A stretch of 64,000 nt of DNA from Monodelphis domestica (lineage: Eukaryota; Chordata; Mammalia; Didelphimorphia; Didelphidae), in contig NC_077232.1 in the NCBI RefSeq assembly GCF_027887165.1, forward strand, positions 56,034,788 to 56,098,787, given 5' to 3'. The notes beneath the pieces are model-generated. The model was not told the DNA's origin. It was given only the letters and a program-made list of their open reading frames with translations, and ran no database searches. Shown here one piece after another: positions 24,253 through 36,599 of this stretch. The position numbers and the translations under genes were made by a program. The stretch's first letter is position 1; every line of letters begins with the position of its first letter.

Positions 24253-24583
24253 TGTATAAATGGAGATTTTGAACCCTAGGATTCATTCCCCAGAAGTCCT
24301 TGGTATTTCCTAGAATTCCCTATAATGTCACCTGAGTCTCAATTTAGGCAAGATCACAATTTGTATATAACTGGCAGTAACACCTCCCACACTCTCTTCT
24401 CTTCCATTGCAATGATGTAGCAAGTATAGTGGTAAGCTAAGCGTGGGGATTTTGAATGGGCTAATCAGCCATGGGCATGTGGTTTCTATTTGTATCTTCT
24501 TTATTACTTGATTTCTAATAATCTTTAATAAACCTCATAAAATATAATATTTTTATTATTAGAGATATAATTTAATTTTTACA
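24253..24583 (+). repeat. 3' LTR of the ERV
   Basis: Same length as the 5' LTR (331 bp), about 15 differences, and followed by the AAGT duplication. Confidence 0.93.
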
Positions 24584-24939
24584 AAGTTATTACTGCTAAT
24601 AGTATCCTGCTTATAACCACCACATGCCTTCCATTGTTCTTGAGGATATCTGGAATTGTAACTCTTCTGAGACTGTGGCATGCCACTGTTTGATTTAAAA
24701 CATTACCCTCCTTTCTCATTTGTTTCTGGTTTTGACCTCTGTTGGCATAAAGTCAGTGGATATTGAAATGACTCTCACATTTATAACCAATTGTTTCACT
24801 ATTATTAAAATATACTTAATTCCCTTTTGGAGGTCCACTCTATCCAATGGCCTCTTGACATTCTTCTTAAATTCTGAATTGCATGTAAAGATACAACTCG
24901 GTTGCTCTCTGGAGTGTGAGAGAGAGACAAGCTACTACT

Positions 24940-25560
24940 GTGTCTCTGCTATCTACTGCTTCATTGGAGTTTGAGGGGAAAAAAAGGATCTTGGTGTTTT
25001 CCTTATTACCAATCTAGGGAAACACTAGGATTGGATTTAGTGATTGATCTACTGCAGCTGGTTACTAATTTCATCTTTAGGAAGACCACACAAATCCTGT
25101 TTTGCTCTAGGGCCCTAGGTGAAAAATGCAGAGCAACAGTTAGTTTACTAAGACTCTGTCAGCTGGCTCTGCTGCTCTTATAAACTGGAGAAATAATTAA
25201 CATTTTATAATCTTATAAGGATATTAGTGCTAGGCGTTGGAGAATAGTTGAGTTTTGGGGTTAGTAAGAATCAGGGAGTCAAAATAGCCTGGGAACCAGA
25301 GCAAAAGAGGTTCCTTGTGGAACCAGTTGATTTTGGGTAGAGTTAGATTCTCTTATCTTAGTAATCCTTGTTTATATCCTTATATACCATACTATATTTT
25401 CAATAAATACTTTATTTTATAGAGAGAGAGACTCTAGAGCGTTTCCTTGCACTGAGCCCTGAGGGAAACTCATCTGAGTTTCACCTCACTACTACAACTG
25501 AGGATACTTTGTAACCATCTATCAAAGTATCTATTAAGTTTCCAACATTATTTTTTACAG
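24940..25560 (+). repeat. LTR-like region, boundaries uncertain
   Basis: Contains a TATA-like ccttatataccat (about 25378) and AATAAA (about 25401), then a C/T-rich part. One pair of possible ends is 24941 to 25496 (TGTC ... CTACA with ACTG on both sides); another ends at 25559 in TTTTTTACA. The ends cannot be decided from a single copy. Confidence 0.35.
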
Positions 25561-25733
25561 TTTATACCACAAAGGAATGGTTAATGACCTTTGAATTGTG
25601 GACAATGTAACATTTAAAAGAGTTGTTGGCATAAACTGTGATACATAAAAGAGTGGTTTCCTTAAACTGTGACCGTGGAAATATGGTTTAAGCAGTTAAT
25701 GTTTACAAACAGTTTAGAGAACCATGCCATTCT

Positions 25734-25893
25734 GGGGGCAGCAAGATGGCACAGTGCATAGAGCCAGACCTGGATTCAAGAGGACCTGGATTTAAATGTG
25801 GCCTTATATGCCTTAGCCATATGACCTGGGGCAAGTCACTTACTCCCCATCTGATTAGCCCTTGCCCTTCTTTCTTAAGAGCTGATACTAGAA
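25734..25893 (+). repeat. tRNA-derived SINE
   Basis: 'gggggcagcaagatggcaca' head, 'gatttaaatgtggcc', 'ggggcaagtcactta' follow the SINE order. It lies directly before the L1 5' end at 25902. Confidence 0.7.
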
Positions 25894-25901
25894 CATATTT
25901 G

Positions 25902-27730
25902 GAGGGTGAAGTCAAGATGGCGGCTTAGAGACAGCAACAGTTCAGACCTCTGTAAACCCTTCTTCACCAATCAAAAACACAATGCTTCAAGAGGACTGAA
26001 AAACAAATCTAACAACAGGACAGAGCTAGGGAACCCTCCTGGGCCCAACTTAAAAGGTACATCGACCAAAAAGCCTGAAATCTAAAACATGTGGGTTTAC
26101 CGAAAAGGAAGAAGGAAGGTCCCAGGACCCCTCCCCCACCTACAGTGCTGAGCCTTCAGCTGTGGCTAGAATCTCTGGGCAGGCAAGGGCACTTATCCGG
26201 AGGGAGTACCTTGTCGGCAAAGCTGTGCCAGGCTCAAGGCATAAAACACAAGTGGGCATACATGAAGCTGAAGGAGAAGTGCAGAGCAGGCAGCCTATTT
26301 GCAGCCAAGATGCTCCATCTTGGCGGCGCCCCCCCCCCCCCCCCCCGCCCCTTTCTCAGGGCACATCCAGTTTTGCAGATAAACTCCTCCTCCCTGGCTC
26401 AATCTCATCAATAGGGCAGATAAGAAGCCTTCAGAAGGGAGAGAAGCTCAAGCTCCAACACTCCTACCCCACAGACTGATCTGAGAGCCTTGCTGACTAA
26501 GCTCCAAGGGCAAAAGCTACAACAAACTACAGGCAACAACCTTGACAACAGGGCAGGAAGACCAGCTCCTTTTCAGTTTCTAATGTCAGCCAGGGAAGAT
26601 CTGACTAACCTGATCAATCAGCAGAAGAGAGAAGAAACTCCTTCAGGATAGAATAGCCCAAACCCACAGATCCAGGACATAATGAGAGGAGCAAGACCAC
26701 AGGCAACTACAGGGAGGGAAGAAGGGGCAAATGAGTAAACAACAGAAAAAGAAAAAAGAGATTACCATCGATAGCTTCTATCCAGGTAAAGAACAAAGAG
26801 CAAATGGAACAGAGGAGGATCAAGGAACACCAAGTAAAAACCCAGAAACTCCAGCGAATTGGACACAGGCTTTGGAAGAACTCAAAATACATTTTGAAAA
26901 AACAATAGAGGCTGAAGACAACTGGGAAAAGAACTTAAAAAAGCAAAATAAACCATCTGGAAACAGAAAATAGTGTCTTGAAAGCCAAAATTAATCAGCT
27001 TGAAAATAAGGCAAAGGAAATGAAAGATGACCTCCAAAGAGAATCAGACCAGAAGAAAGATGACCAAAAAGCCAGGGATGAAAGTCAGTCTTTAGAAACT
27101 AGAACCCAACAACTCAAAACAAATGACTTCATAAGGCAGCAGCAAACTATAAAACAAAATCAAAAGAATGAAAAAATATGAAACACTCATCCACAAAATG
27201 GAAGACCTAGAAAACAGGTTCAGGAGAGACAACTCAAGAATCAATGGACTACCAGATGATCACAAGAAAAGAAAAAACCTGGACATCATTCTACAGGAAA
27301 TTATTCAAGAAAAACCACCCTGACATTCTAGAGCAAGAGGGAAAAGTGGAGATTGAAAGAATCCACAGATCACCTCCTGTACTTAATCCCCCCAACTGAC
27401 AACACCCAGGAATGTTACAGCCAAATTCAAGAACTACAAGAGCAAGGAAAAAATAATACAAACTGCTAAGAAAAAAGTCATTCAGATATCATTCGGAACC
27501 ACAGTTAGGATAACACAGGCTCTGGCTATATCTACACTGAAGGACTGAAAGGCATGGAATATGATATTCTGGAAAGCAAGGGAACTAGGTCTACAACCAA
27601 GAATCAACTACACAGCACCTGACTATATTCTTGCAGGGGAAAGTATGGTCATTTAATAAAATAGAAGACTTCCAAGTATTCATAAAGTAAAGACTGGACT
27701 TGAACAGAAAATGTGATGGCCAAACACAAA
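25902..27730 (+). mobile_element. L1 5' UTR and ORF1, broken
   Basis: 5' end 'ggagggtgaagtcaagatgg' as in the copy at 15887. The 5' UTR (25902-26730) contains an 18-base C run (26329-26346). ORF1 begins at 26731 (MSKQQKKKKEITIDSFYPG) and is shifted after 26973; the next frame (26978-27181) covers the coiled coil (MKAKINQLENKAKEMKDDLQ). RNA-binding-domain sequence continues to about 27690 with further breaks. ORF1 encodes the L1 RNA chaperone; this copy cannot make it. Confidence 0.85.
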
Positions 27731-27931
27731 ACTCAAGAAAATCGCCAAAAGGTAATTAAGAAAGGGTTAAAAACAAACAAAAAATTTTAAGGGACCCAAT
27801 AAATTAAAATGATTTGTATCCCTACAAGAAAGAGGATATTTGTAACTCTTAAAAAAGTGCTATTATCACCTGGGTAGCTGGAAGAATTATACTTAGAGGG
27901 AACAGTGATAGACTGTATAGGATGAAATGCC

Positions 27932-27976
<45 letters not shown>

Positions 27977-28780
27977 CTATATCTGCATGGATACATGTTT
28001 GCTCCAGTGAGGAACATCCTGGGTGAAGGCCATCCTATTTAGCAGGAGGCCAATGTTGTTTCAAGCAACCCTGTCCATTGGGAAACTTTTTTCAGCATTT
28101 TGATTTCTACTCCTAAGCCTGCCCTTTCTATCACTGTTCCCTCTAAGTATAATTCTTCCAGCTACCCAGGTGATAATAGCAATATAAAACTAGAGGTAAA
28201 AAAAGAGGTTAATAATAAGAGAAATAGAAAAAGAAACAAAATGGGGTAAATTTATGTCTTAAAGAAGCATATGGCAGGAGGAGGGGAGAATACACTAGAA
28301 GGATATAGAAGTTGGAGATAGTAAATACTTAATTTTTATGTGCATTGAAATTGACTCAAAGAGGGAAGAACAATCAGATCCACTGGAGCAGAGAATTGAT
28401 TCTCGCCCTATAGAGAAGTAGAAAGGTAACAAATGGACTGGTGGGGAGGGAAGCAATATAAGGGAGGGAGAGGTGGAGGGGGAGTTTAAAAAGACTGTAA
28501 GACTATAAAGAAAATAAGAGGGGAATAAGAAAGGAGGTGGGATATAAAGGGAAATAAAATAAGGGTGGGCATTAGGGGAACTGATTAAAAACAAAACACT
28601 GATATAGAAGGGAATAGTGAAAAAAGAAAGGGCAGGCTTAGGAGTAGAAATCAAAATGCTGAAAAAAGTTTCCCAATGGACAGGGTTGCTTGAAACAACA
28701 TTGGCCTCCTGCTAAATAGGATGGCCTTCACCCAGGATGTTCCTCACTGGAGCAAACATGTATCCATGCAGAGATAGTCT
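27731..28780 (+). repeat. L1 inter-ORF-like region with an inverted duplication
   Basis: Purine-rich sequence of the kind found between ORF1 and ORF2 of opossum-type L1 (gaggggagaatacactagaa near 28280). Two pairs of inverted repeats lie in it: 27859-27911 with 28128-28180 (53 bp) and 27978-28128 with 28625-28775 (about 150 bp). They show that 27978-28180 is an inverted copy made by joining two separate pieces of this region. Confidence 0.75.
27932..27973. repeat. (AC)n microsatellite
   Basis: About 21 AC units, at the edge of the inverted block. Confidence 0.95.
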
Positions 28781-29056
28781 CCAGAACAGAAAAGTGTGTT
28801 CAAGCCTCATTTACAGAAGGGATCAGGGAGACACTAGGTCAAAAGTCATTAAAAATTTCAAGTCAACAACAGAGAAGGCACTGAGGCTAAGAGACACAGC
28901 CTCACAAAGACCATTAGTGAAAAAAGACAAAGTCATTTTGCAAGGGGCAGAAAGCTTTACCTCCAAATTTGGAGCAAAAGGAGTTTCATTTTCTCACAGA
29001 AAAACAGAGAGAAACTAAAAGGAACTGGCCACCTATCAATGCCAAACCAAGATTCT
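28781..29056. other. Unassigned stretch in the L1-rich block
   Basis: No similarity recognised. A 93-codon frame (28737-29018) begins inside the inverted repeat and shows no known domain. Confidence 0.4.
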
Positions 29057-29785
29057 GATTTTTTTATCCTCCCCCCCTCCCGCCACCCCTCCCATAGCCA
29101 GCGCGTTATTCTTCTAGGTCTCACATGTGTCCTTGATCTGAACCCATTTCCATGCTGTTGGTATTTGCATTGGTATGTTCATTTGGAGTCTCTCCTCAGT
29201 CATATCCTCTCAACCCCTGTAGTCAAGCAGTTGCCTTTCCACGTTGTTTTTACTCCCACCGTTTGTCCAATCACCCTAATGAATGTAGATGTAAAAATCT
29301 TAAATAGAATACTAGCAAAAAGACTGCAGTAAGTGATCATGAGGGTTATACATTATGATCAGGTGGGATTTATACCAGGAATGCAAGGATGGTTCAATAT
29401 TAGGAAAACCATCAGCATAATTAACCATATCAAAAAGCAAACCAAGAAAAACCACATGATTATCTCAGTAGATTCAGAAAAACACTCAATACAAAATACA
29501 ACACTCAATCCTATTGAAAACACAAGAAAGTATAGAAGGGACTTTCCTAAAAATAGTAAATAGTATATATCTAAAACCATCAGCAAGCATCATCTGCAAT
29601 GGGAATATAGTAAAAGCATTCTCAATAAAATCAGGATTGAATCAAGGAGGCTCACTTGAACCTCTATTATTTAACCCAGTAATAGAAACACTAGTAGTAG
29701 CAATTTGAGAAGAAAAAGTAATTGAACATATTAAAATAGACAATGAAGAGACCAAGCTATCATTCTTTGCAAGTGATATAACGGA
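29057..29785 (-). mobile_element. L1 insertion with internal inversion (twin-priming type)
   Basis: 29057-29263 is L1 3' UTR in minus orientation starting with a T run (compare 42600-42830); 29264-29785 is ORF2 RT sequence in plus orientation ([18 protein letters not shown], broken frames). A 3' end in one orientation joined to a 5' part in the other is the known product of twin priming. Target duplications were not found. Confidence 0.7.
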
Positions 29786-30538
29786 TACCATTCTGCATGA
29801 AAGACAAACCATCTATATAAAGTACAAGGTCAGGATTGTCTAATTGTGTATCTTTCAAATGCAGCCTTACTTATTCTATTAATTAGACTACTTCAGTTTA
29901 GTCATGTAATGACTCTACATTTGTAGGCAAATCAGGTCATAGTGTGGCTAGATTTAAAATATTACAACTCTTCATTTGTGTGTTTTCATTCCCATGAAGA
30001 ACTATATATTTAGCTATGCATTGGTCAGAAAAAGCCCAAGTGTGAAATTTTGACATAATGGCTTCAAACTGGTGTGAACAAAATACTGTCATTTGGTACC
30101 TGAGGACTAAACCAGTTGAGGTCTGAATTAACAATGCATCAGCTACCAATCCTTCAAATATGCTTCACCAGCAATATCAAACTCTGACTCCCACTGAATC
30201 CTCTTATGAGGATACGGTCGCATGAGGAAGATTCCTCATGTATAGTAGAAGTAGGGAATGAAGGAGATCAGAACAACCTCCCTCTGGGGACTAGGAGTAA
30301 ACTCTTGCCCAAGTCAGCATAACCATTCCAGCAGCTAAGCAGACATTCCCTGTATTGTGAACCCCTCAGCTAGCTGCAACTGCCAAATCACCACATCCTA
30401 TTGTTCAACAATTCATGCTAGCCAACTATATTATAAAAGGTTTACCCCTAGCCAAGGCAGCACGGATCCTCCTTTGGGGCAGCCCTAGCACCTAGCGGGT
30501 TAGTAAATAAACGGTGATCCTTTGCTTAAAAAAAAAAG
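29786..30538 (+). repeat. Probable L1-copied 3' end of a retroviral-type transcript
   Basis: The right part has promoter and polyadenylation elements in LTR order: 'tattataaaagg' (about 30430), 'gcacggatcctcc' and 'agtaaataaacggtgatcc', followed 11 bases later by ten A. The A tract instead of a U5 end suggests a reverse-transcribed mRNA ending in R rather than a genomic LTR. The left part (29786-30180) is unassigned. Confidence 0.45.
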
Positions 30539-33525
30539 ACTAGAAGCTGGTACTTTACAAATTAACAGTATCAAAGATGAAAAGGGAGACCTTACCTCTA
30601 ATAAAGAGGAAATTAAGGCAATCATCAAAAATTTATGTCTAATTATATGGCAATAAATATGGCAATATAGGTGATATGGATAAATATTTACAAAAATATA
30701 AATTGCCTAGATTAACAGAAGAAATAGAATATCTAAATAACCCCATATCAGAAAAAGAAATTGAACAAGCCATCAAAGTAACTCCCTAAGAAAAAATCCC
30801 CAGAACTAGATGGATTCACAAATGAATTCTATCAAACATTCAAAGAACAACTAATCCCAATATTATGCAAACAATTTGACAGAATAAGCAAAGAAGGAGT
30901 TCTACCAAATTCCTTTTATGACACAAATATGGTACTGATTCCAAAGCCAGGCAGGTCAAAAATAGAAAAAAAAACTATAGTCCAATCTCTTTAATGAATA
31001 TAGATGCAAAAAACTTAAACAGAATACCAACAAAAAGACTCCAGCAAGTGATCACAAGGGTTATTAACTATGATCAGGTGGGATTTATACCAGGAATGCA
31101 AGGATGGTTCAATATAAGGAAAACCATCCACATAGTTGACCATGTCAACAAGCAAACCAGCAAAAATCGCATGATTATATCAACAGATGCAGAAAAAGCC
31201 TTTGACAAAATACAACACTCATTCCTACTGAAAACACTAGAAAGCATAGGAATAGAAGGGCCTGTCCTAAAAATAATAAACAGTATCTATCTAAAACCAT
31301 TAGCAAGTATCATCAAAAATGGAGATAATTAGAAGCATTCACAATAAGATCAGGAGTGAAACAAGGATGCCCATTATCACCTCTATCATTTAACATTGTA
31401 CTAGAAACACTAGCAGTAGCAAGTAGAGAAGAAAAAGAAATTGAAGGTATTAAAACAGGCAATGAAGAGACCAAGCTATCATTCTTTGCAGATGATATGA
31501 TAGTCTACTTAAAGAATCCTAGAGAATCCACTAAAAAGCTAGTGGAAATAACCCACAACTTCAGCAAAGTTGCAGGTTATAAAATAAACTCACATAAATC
31601 ATCAGCATTTCTAGATATTTCCAAAACATTCAGGCAGCAAGAATTAGAAAGAGAAATTCCATTTAAAATCACCCTAGACAATATAAAATACTTAGGAATC
31701 TATCTGCCTAGACAAACACAGGAACTATATGACCACAACTACAAAACATTATCCACACCATTAAAACTAGATCTAAATAAATGGAAAAACATTGATTGCT
31801 CATGGTCATGACAAACCTACCCAAACTAATTTTCTTATTTAGTGCCAAACCCATTGAACTACCAAAAAACTTTTTTACTGAATTAGAAAAAATCATAATA
31901 AAGTTCAATTTGAAGAACAAAAGATCAAGGATATCCAGGAAAATAATGAAAAAAAAAAGCAAAGGAATGTGGCCTTGCAGTCCCAGATCTATAAAGCAGT
32001 ACTGTAAAACAATATGGTACTGGTTAAGAGACAGAAAGCAGAAAGGAGGATCAGTGGAATAGACTTGGGGTAAGTGACCTCAGCAAGACAGTCTATGATA
32101 AACCCAAAGATTCCAGCTTTTGGGACCAAAATCCACTATTTGATAAAAACTGCTGGGAAAATTGGAAGATAGTATGGGAGAGATTGGGTTTGTATCAACA
32201 TCTCATACCCTACACCAAGATAATCTCAGAATGGATGAATGACTTGAATATAAAGAAGGAAACTATAAATAAATTACATGAACAAAGAATGGTATACATG
32301 TCAGATCTTTGGGAAAGGAAAGATTTTAAGACCAAGCAAGAGTTAAGAGAAAAAAATTACAAAATGTAAAATAAATAATTTTAATTACATTAAATTTAAA
32401 AGTTTTGTACAAACAAAACCAATGCAACCAAATTTAGAAGGGAAGAAACAAATTGGGAAACAATCTTCATAAGAAAAACTTCCGACAAAGGTCTAATTTA
32501 ATTACTCAAATTTATAAAGAGCTAAATCAATTGTACAAAAAATCAAGCCATTTCCCAATTGATAAATGGGCAAGGGGCATGAATAGGCAATTTTCAGATA
32601 AAGAAATCAAAACTATTAAAAAGCACATGAAAAAGTGTTCCAAATCTCTCATAATCAGAGAGATGCAAATCAAAACAACTCTGAGGTATCACCTCACATC
32701 TACCAGATTGGCTATCATGACAGCAAAGGAAAGTAATGAATGTTGGAGGGGATGTGGCAAAGTGGGGACATTAATGCATTGCTGCTGGAGTTGTGAATTG
32801 ATCCAACCATTTTGGAGGGCAATTTGGAACTATGCCCAAGGGGCGCTAAAAGACTGTCTGCCCTTTGATCCAGCCATAGTACTGCTGGGTTTGTACCTCA
32901 GAGTTAATAAGGAAAAAGACTTGTACAAGAATATTCATAGCTGTACTCTTTGTGGTGGCAAAAAAATGGAAAATGAGGGGATGCCCTTCAATTGGGGAAT
33001 GGCTGAACAAATTGTGGTATCTGTTGGTGATGGAATACTATCGTGCTCAACATGAACTGGAATGACCACTAGGAATTGATGCAGTGAAAGGAGCAGAACC
33101 AGGAGAACATTGTACACAGAGATTGATACACTGTGGTACAATCGAATATAATGGACTTCTCCATTAGTGGAAATGCGGTGATTCAGAACAACTTGGACAG
33201 ATTTAAGAGAAAGAACATTATCCACATTCAGAGGAAAAACTGTGGGAGTAGAAACACAGAAGAAAAACACCTGCTTGATTACATTGATCAATGGGGATAT
33301 GATTGGGGATGCAAACTCTAAATGATCACCCCAGTGCAAACATCAACATCATGGAAATAGGTTTTGATCAAGGACACATGTAAAACCCAGGGGAAATTCA
33401 TGTTGGCTATAGGAAGGGATGGGGGAAGGGAGGGAAAGAATATGATTCTTGTAACCAAGGGAAAATGTTCTAAATTGCCTAAATACAAATTTCAAAAAAT
33501 ATAATTTAATTAAAAATTTAAATTA
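30539..33525 (+). mobile_element. L1 ORF2 (from before the RT domain) and 3' UTR, degenerate
   Basis: About 3 kb of L1, 5' truncated or split by the preceding insert. Frames in order: 30994-31332 ([20 protein letters not shown]), 31356-31811 (KQGCPLSPLSFN and the catalytic FADD box LSFFADDMIVY), 32184-32369 and 32453-33055 (C-terminal Cys motif CWRGCGKVGTLMHCCWSC). Several stops and shifts break it. The 3' UTR ends near 33525 in A-rich sequence. ORF2 would encode endonuclease and reverse transcriptase; no activity is possible here. Confidence 0.88.
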
Positions 33526-33909
33526 AAAAAAAGTTGAAACTAGGAAAGAAGGATTTAAAAAACAAAACTATGCCATTCTTCAGTACCTCTCTATCCCCTA
33601 TTCTGACATGCCACTTATCACTGCAAAAGAAGTTTGCATCAGAGTGAGAGGTATTTTTTGGTCCTTTTTTTTTTCATGGGTTACTGCTACCAAAAATTCT
33701 CCAACTTTCTAGTAATTAACATCTCTACATTTAGCCTGGCACTCTGACAATTTATAGCTGGAATAAAATTGCACACTTTTCCAGTTTCTTGGAACCTACC
33801 AGGGCTTACTTTCTACTTGCAGAGGCTTCAAGAGCCCAGGGTCACCTTTAATGCATGAAGCATCAAAGTAGGACTTTTGTAGAAGTAGCATCTTATTAAT
33901 TCAACTAAA

Positions 33910-34090
33910 AACAAGACCTCAGAATCACAAAATGTAAGAGTTGGAATTCTGAAAATCATCTAACTATGAATGAAACTAAGGTATAATATTAACTGTAATT
34001 TGCCCACCTTCACTCAGCCATTTAGCAGTATAGCCTGGACAAGAATCTAGGTACTCTGAATCATGTCCAGGATTCTTATCATTACATCAC
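33910..34090 (-). repeat. MIR/CORE-type SINE
   Basis: 'aaatgtaagagttggaattctg' and 'tagcctggacaagaatctaggt' fit the inverted SINE pattern. Diverged. Confidence 0.55.
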
Positions 34091-34689
34091 ATTACCGGGT
34101 TTAAATTTTATTTAGTACTTATATAAATATTTGCTCTTTTATTACCAAAGCTCATTTGTCTTCAAAATTACAATAATTTGGATTTCCTGAGGTTGTGCAT
34201 TATAAAACATCATAGACACAAAAAGCTTCCCTCCCCCCCTCAGGTAAAAGTGACCAAAAATATTTTCTAGTTGGAATTCTTCCCTTCTCTTCAAAGAGCA
34301 AAGTGTACTTTTATATGCTTTGGGCTGGCACAGAATACTTTTGGGGAAAAAAAGTGTAAGGCACAATTTATTAATCTGGCAGATTCCCACAGGACTTGAA
34401 TGCTTCCAAAATGATCTTATAGTGTTCCAAACCTACTTGGCATTCCAAACGTACATGGACATCGTGAGATCCAAAGTTTTTTTACTATATGACTTGCAAA
34501 ACTGAAGGACACAAAGACTAGGACTTTGCAGAAAGTAAACTATACTGAATAGCATTGCTGAGAACAATTGATTAAATATATTATATATTCTTAGTACACG
34601 TGCATCATTTATAGTTTGAATTAAACTTTTTTACCACTCTGTAATACTCATCAGAGCTATTCCAAAGCAATATATCTGACTTTGAGTGT

Positions 34690-35030
34690 GATGTAGAGGA
34701 AAGAGCACAGGACTGGAAGCCAGAGGACACATGCTTGACACTGGCCCTGGGGGAAAAACTTAACTTCCAAAAGGTACTTAAAAAGATAACCTTGAAGGTC
34801 ACTTTGAGCTCTAAGTCCGATTTCCCTAATAAGTAACAAGACAGCATTATTCATAGAGCATGACAGTACAAGACTGGAGCCAAGAGACTCATCTGGATCA
34901 AGAGCTCTGATATTTACTTGCCATGGGAACCTGGACAGGTCATAGAATCTAGAAGATATTCATTCCCATAGCATTACCACCACAGTAGGGCAAGGGAGAT
35001 ATACACCATAAAAAATTATTTATTTTGCCT
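34690..35030 (+). repeat. Two degenerate MIR-like SINEs
   Basis: One starts 'gtagaggaaagagcacaggact' (34694), another 'gactggagccaagagactcatct' (34873); both follow the MIR head and CORE order. Confidence 0.5.
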
Positions 35031-35109
35031 GGATTCTCTGACAGCTAATAGATATATAGATGCACATGCATGCATGTGTATATTATGTACATGTGTATAT
35101 ACACACATG

Positions 35110-35370
35110 ATCTATCTATATCTCCTGATAAGTGACACAGTAGTAGATGGTAGGCTGAATATGAAGTCTGAAGATCTGAGTTCAAATCTGCTTTAAAGCA
35201 CTTACTAGTTTGTGATACTGAGCAAATCACTTAACCTTTATTAGGTTCAATTTCCTCAAATGTAAAATTGGGATAATAACAAGGTCTACCTCATAATGAC
35301 ATACCCGTAAAGCACTTAACATAGTGTCTAGCATGTAGCAGGTATAATATAAATTTTTATTCTCCTCTCC
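35110..35370 (+). repeat. MIR-like SINE, near full length
   Basis: 'agatctgagttcaaatctgc', 'gagcaaatcacttaacct', 'caatttcctcaaatgtaaaat' and 'gtaaagcacttaacatagtg' appear in MIR order. Confidence 0.75.
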
Positions 35371-35689
35371 TTTCCCCTCCCTTATCTCCCACTACTAAGT
35401 CTTTCACCTCAATGCCTAGACTTTTCTGAAAAATTCCAATTTCTGACAGATCTGGCATGTTTTCTCATTTGAATCATGACTTGGGCCTCACCTTTTTTCT
35501 CTAGGAGGAATTTTCTCTTACTATCATAATTTCCAGCAAATGAAGACTCCTCATATCTAAAATAGGACTCCCTTTACAATATCCCTAAAAGTAGTCAGTT
35601 TTCATTTGAGGTCCTCCATTGATGGGAAGATATTACCTTCATAGAAAGCCCACTTCATCTTTGGATTGTTCATTCTTCATATATCATTT

Positions 35690-36345
35690 TAAACCCTGAT
35701 TCTAGGTAACTTCTACTCATTGTCAAGTCAAAATATATATTTAAAAAGGCTTTTCTACATAAATTTTCAAATATTTGAAAATATGCATCCTCATATCTTT
35801 TCTTCAAGTTTTACATAACCACATCTTTCAAATGAATCTTCTATGATAGTTTCAAATACCTTCTTCATCACCCTAATTGCCCTCGTGTCAATACAGCCTA
35901 TTCTGTCAATGTCATTTCCAAAAATAAGGCAACTAAAACTGTACAAAATACTACAAATGAGCTGACAGGGGCAGAATTCAGTGGGACAAAATTCTCTGCT
36001 CTGGTCCCTATACTTCCTCTAATTCAGTCCAAGAAAATATAAGGTTTTTTTGCAACTATGTCACACTCATCTAATAGGCAGTCCACTAACAACTCTAGCT
36101 ATACTTTCCCTAATCAATACTTGTACAACCCTAATTTTTGAATCCTTGTACAGGACTTTACATTAAACCCAATTAAATCTCATCTGAACTGACTCAAATC
36201 TTAATCCTAGTTAGTCAAAAACTTTTGGGATCTCAATTTTAGTCACTCAACATATACCTCTCATCTAAAGACTTAAATAAACATGCTCTTCAGGTCTTCA
36301 CCAAAGCCACCAGTAAAAATATTGGATTGACCTTTCTAATCCTGT
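35690..36345 (-). repeat. CR1/L3 LINE fragment
   Basis: 'accttcttcatcaccctaattgccctc', 'cagaattcagtgggacaaaa', 'gcagtccactaacaactctagc' and 'ggactttacattaaacccaatt' are the inverted CR1/L3 RT-to-3' blocks. No frame survives. Confidence 0.7.
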
Positions 36346-36599
36346 TTCTTCATTTGTAAAATGGAGGATCCAAGTACTAGGCTATCTATTTCAATAAACT
36401 CATTGAAGGAAAGTATGAGGCATAATACAAAGATGTCCACTTAAGCAAATAGCATAAATGAGAATTCTGAAGCACTGATAGCCTAAGCAACTTATTTAGG
36501 AGAAACCTAACTCAGAATTAATACCATTAATTACTGTTTCTCAATTTGGTCTTCTGAACTCTAAAATGACTTTTTTTTAATAGCATTTAGGTTTAGAAG

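Larger units (their letters stand above)
19150..24583 (+). mobile_element. Endogenous retrovirus with two 331-bp LTRs and non-coding interior, carrying a nested L1
   Basis: Two LTRs of 331 bp each (19150-19480 and 24253-24583) start TGTATAAATGG, end TTTTTACA and differ at about 15 positions. The element is flanked by AAGT on both sides (19146-19149 and 24584-24587). A G-run (cacaggggggta) just before the 3' LTR fits a polypurine tract. After the 5' LTR comes tggccaccacaagtcgaa, which might be a decayed primer-binding site of tRNA-Arg type. Without the L1 (22078-23890) the interior is only about 2.9 kb, and I see no gag, pro or pol similarity in any frame. It lies antisense in PRMT3 intron 2. 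Best read as a non-autonomous or internally deleted class I-like ERV. Confidence 0.88.

Noticed and set aside
27932..27973. Array-like periodic repeat
   Set aside because: Simple AC microsatellite; no spacer-repeat structure, and CRISPR arrays are not expected in a mammalian genome.
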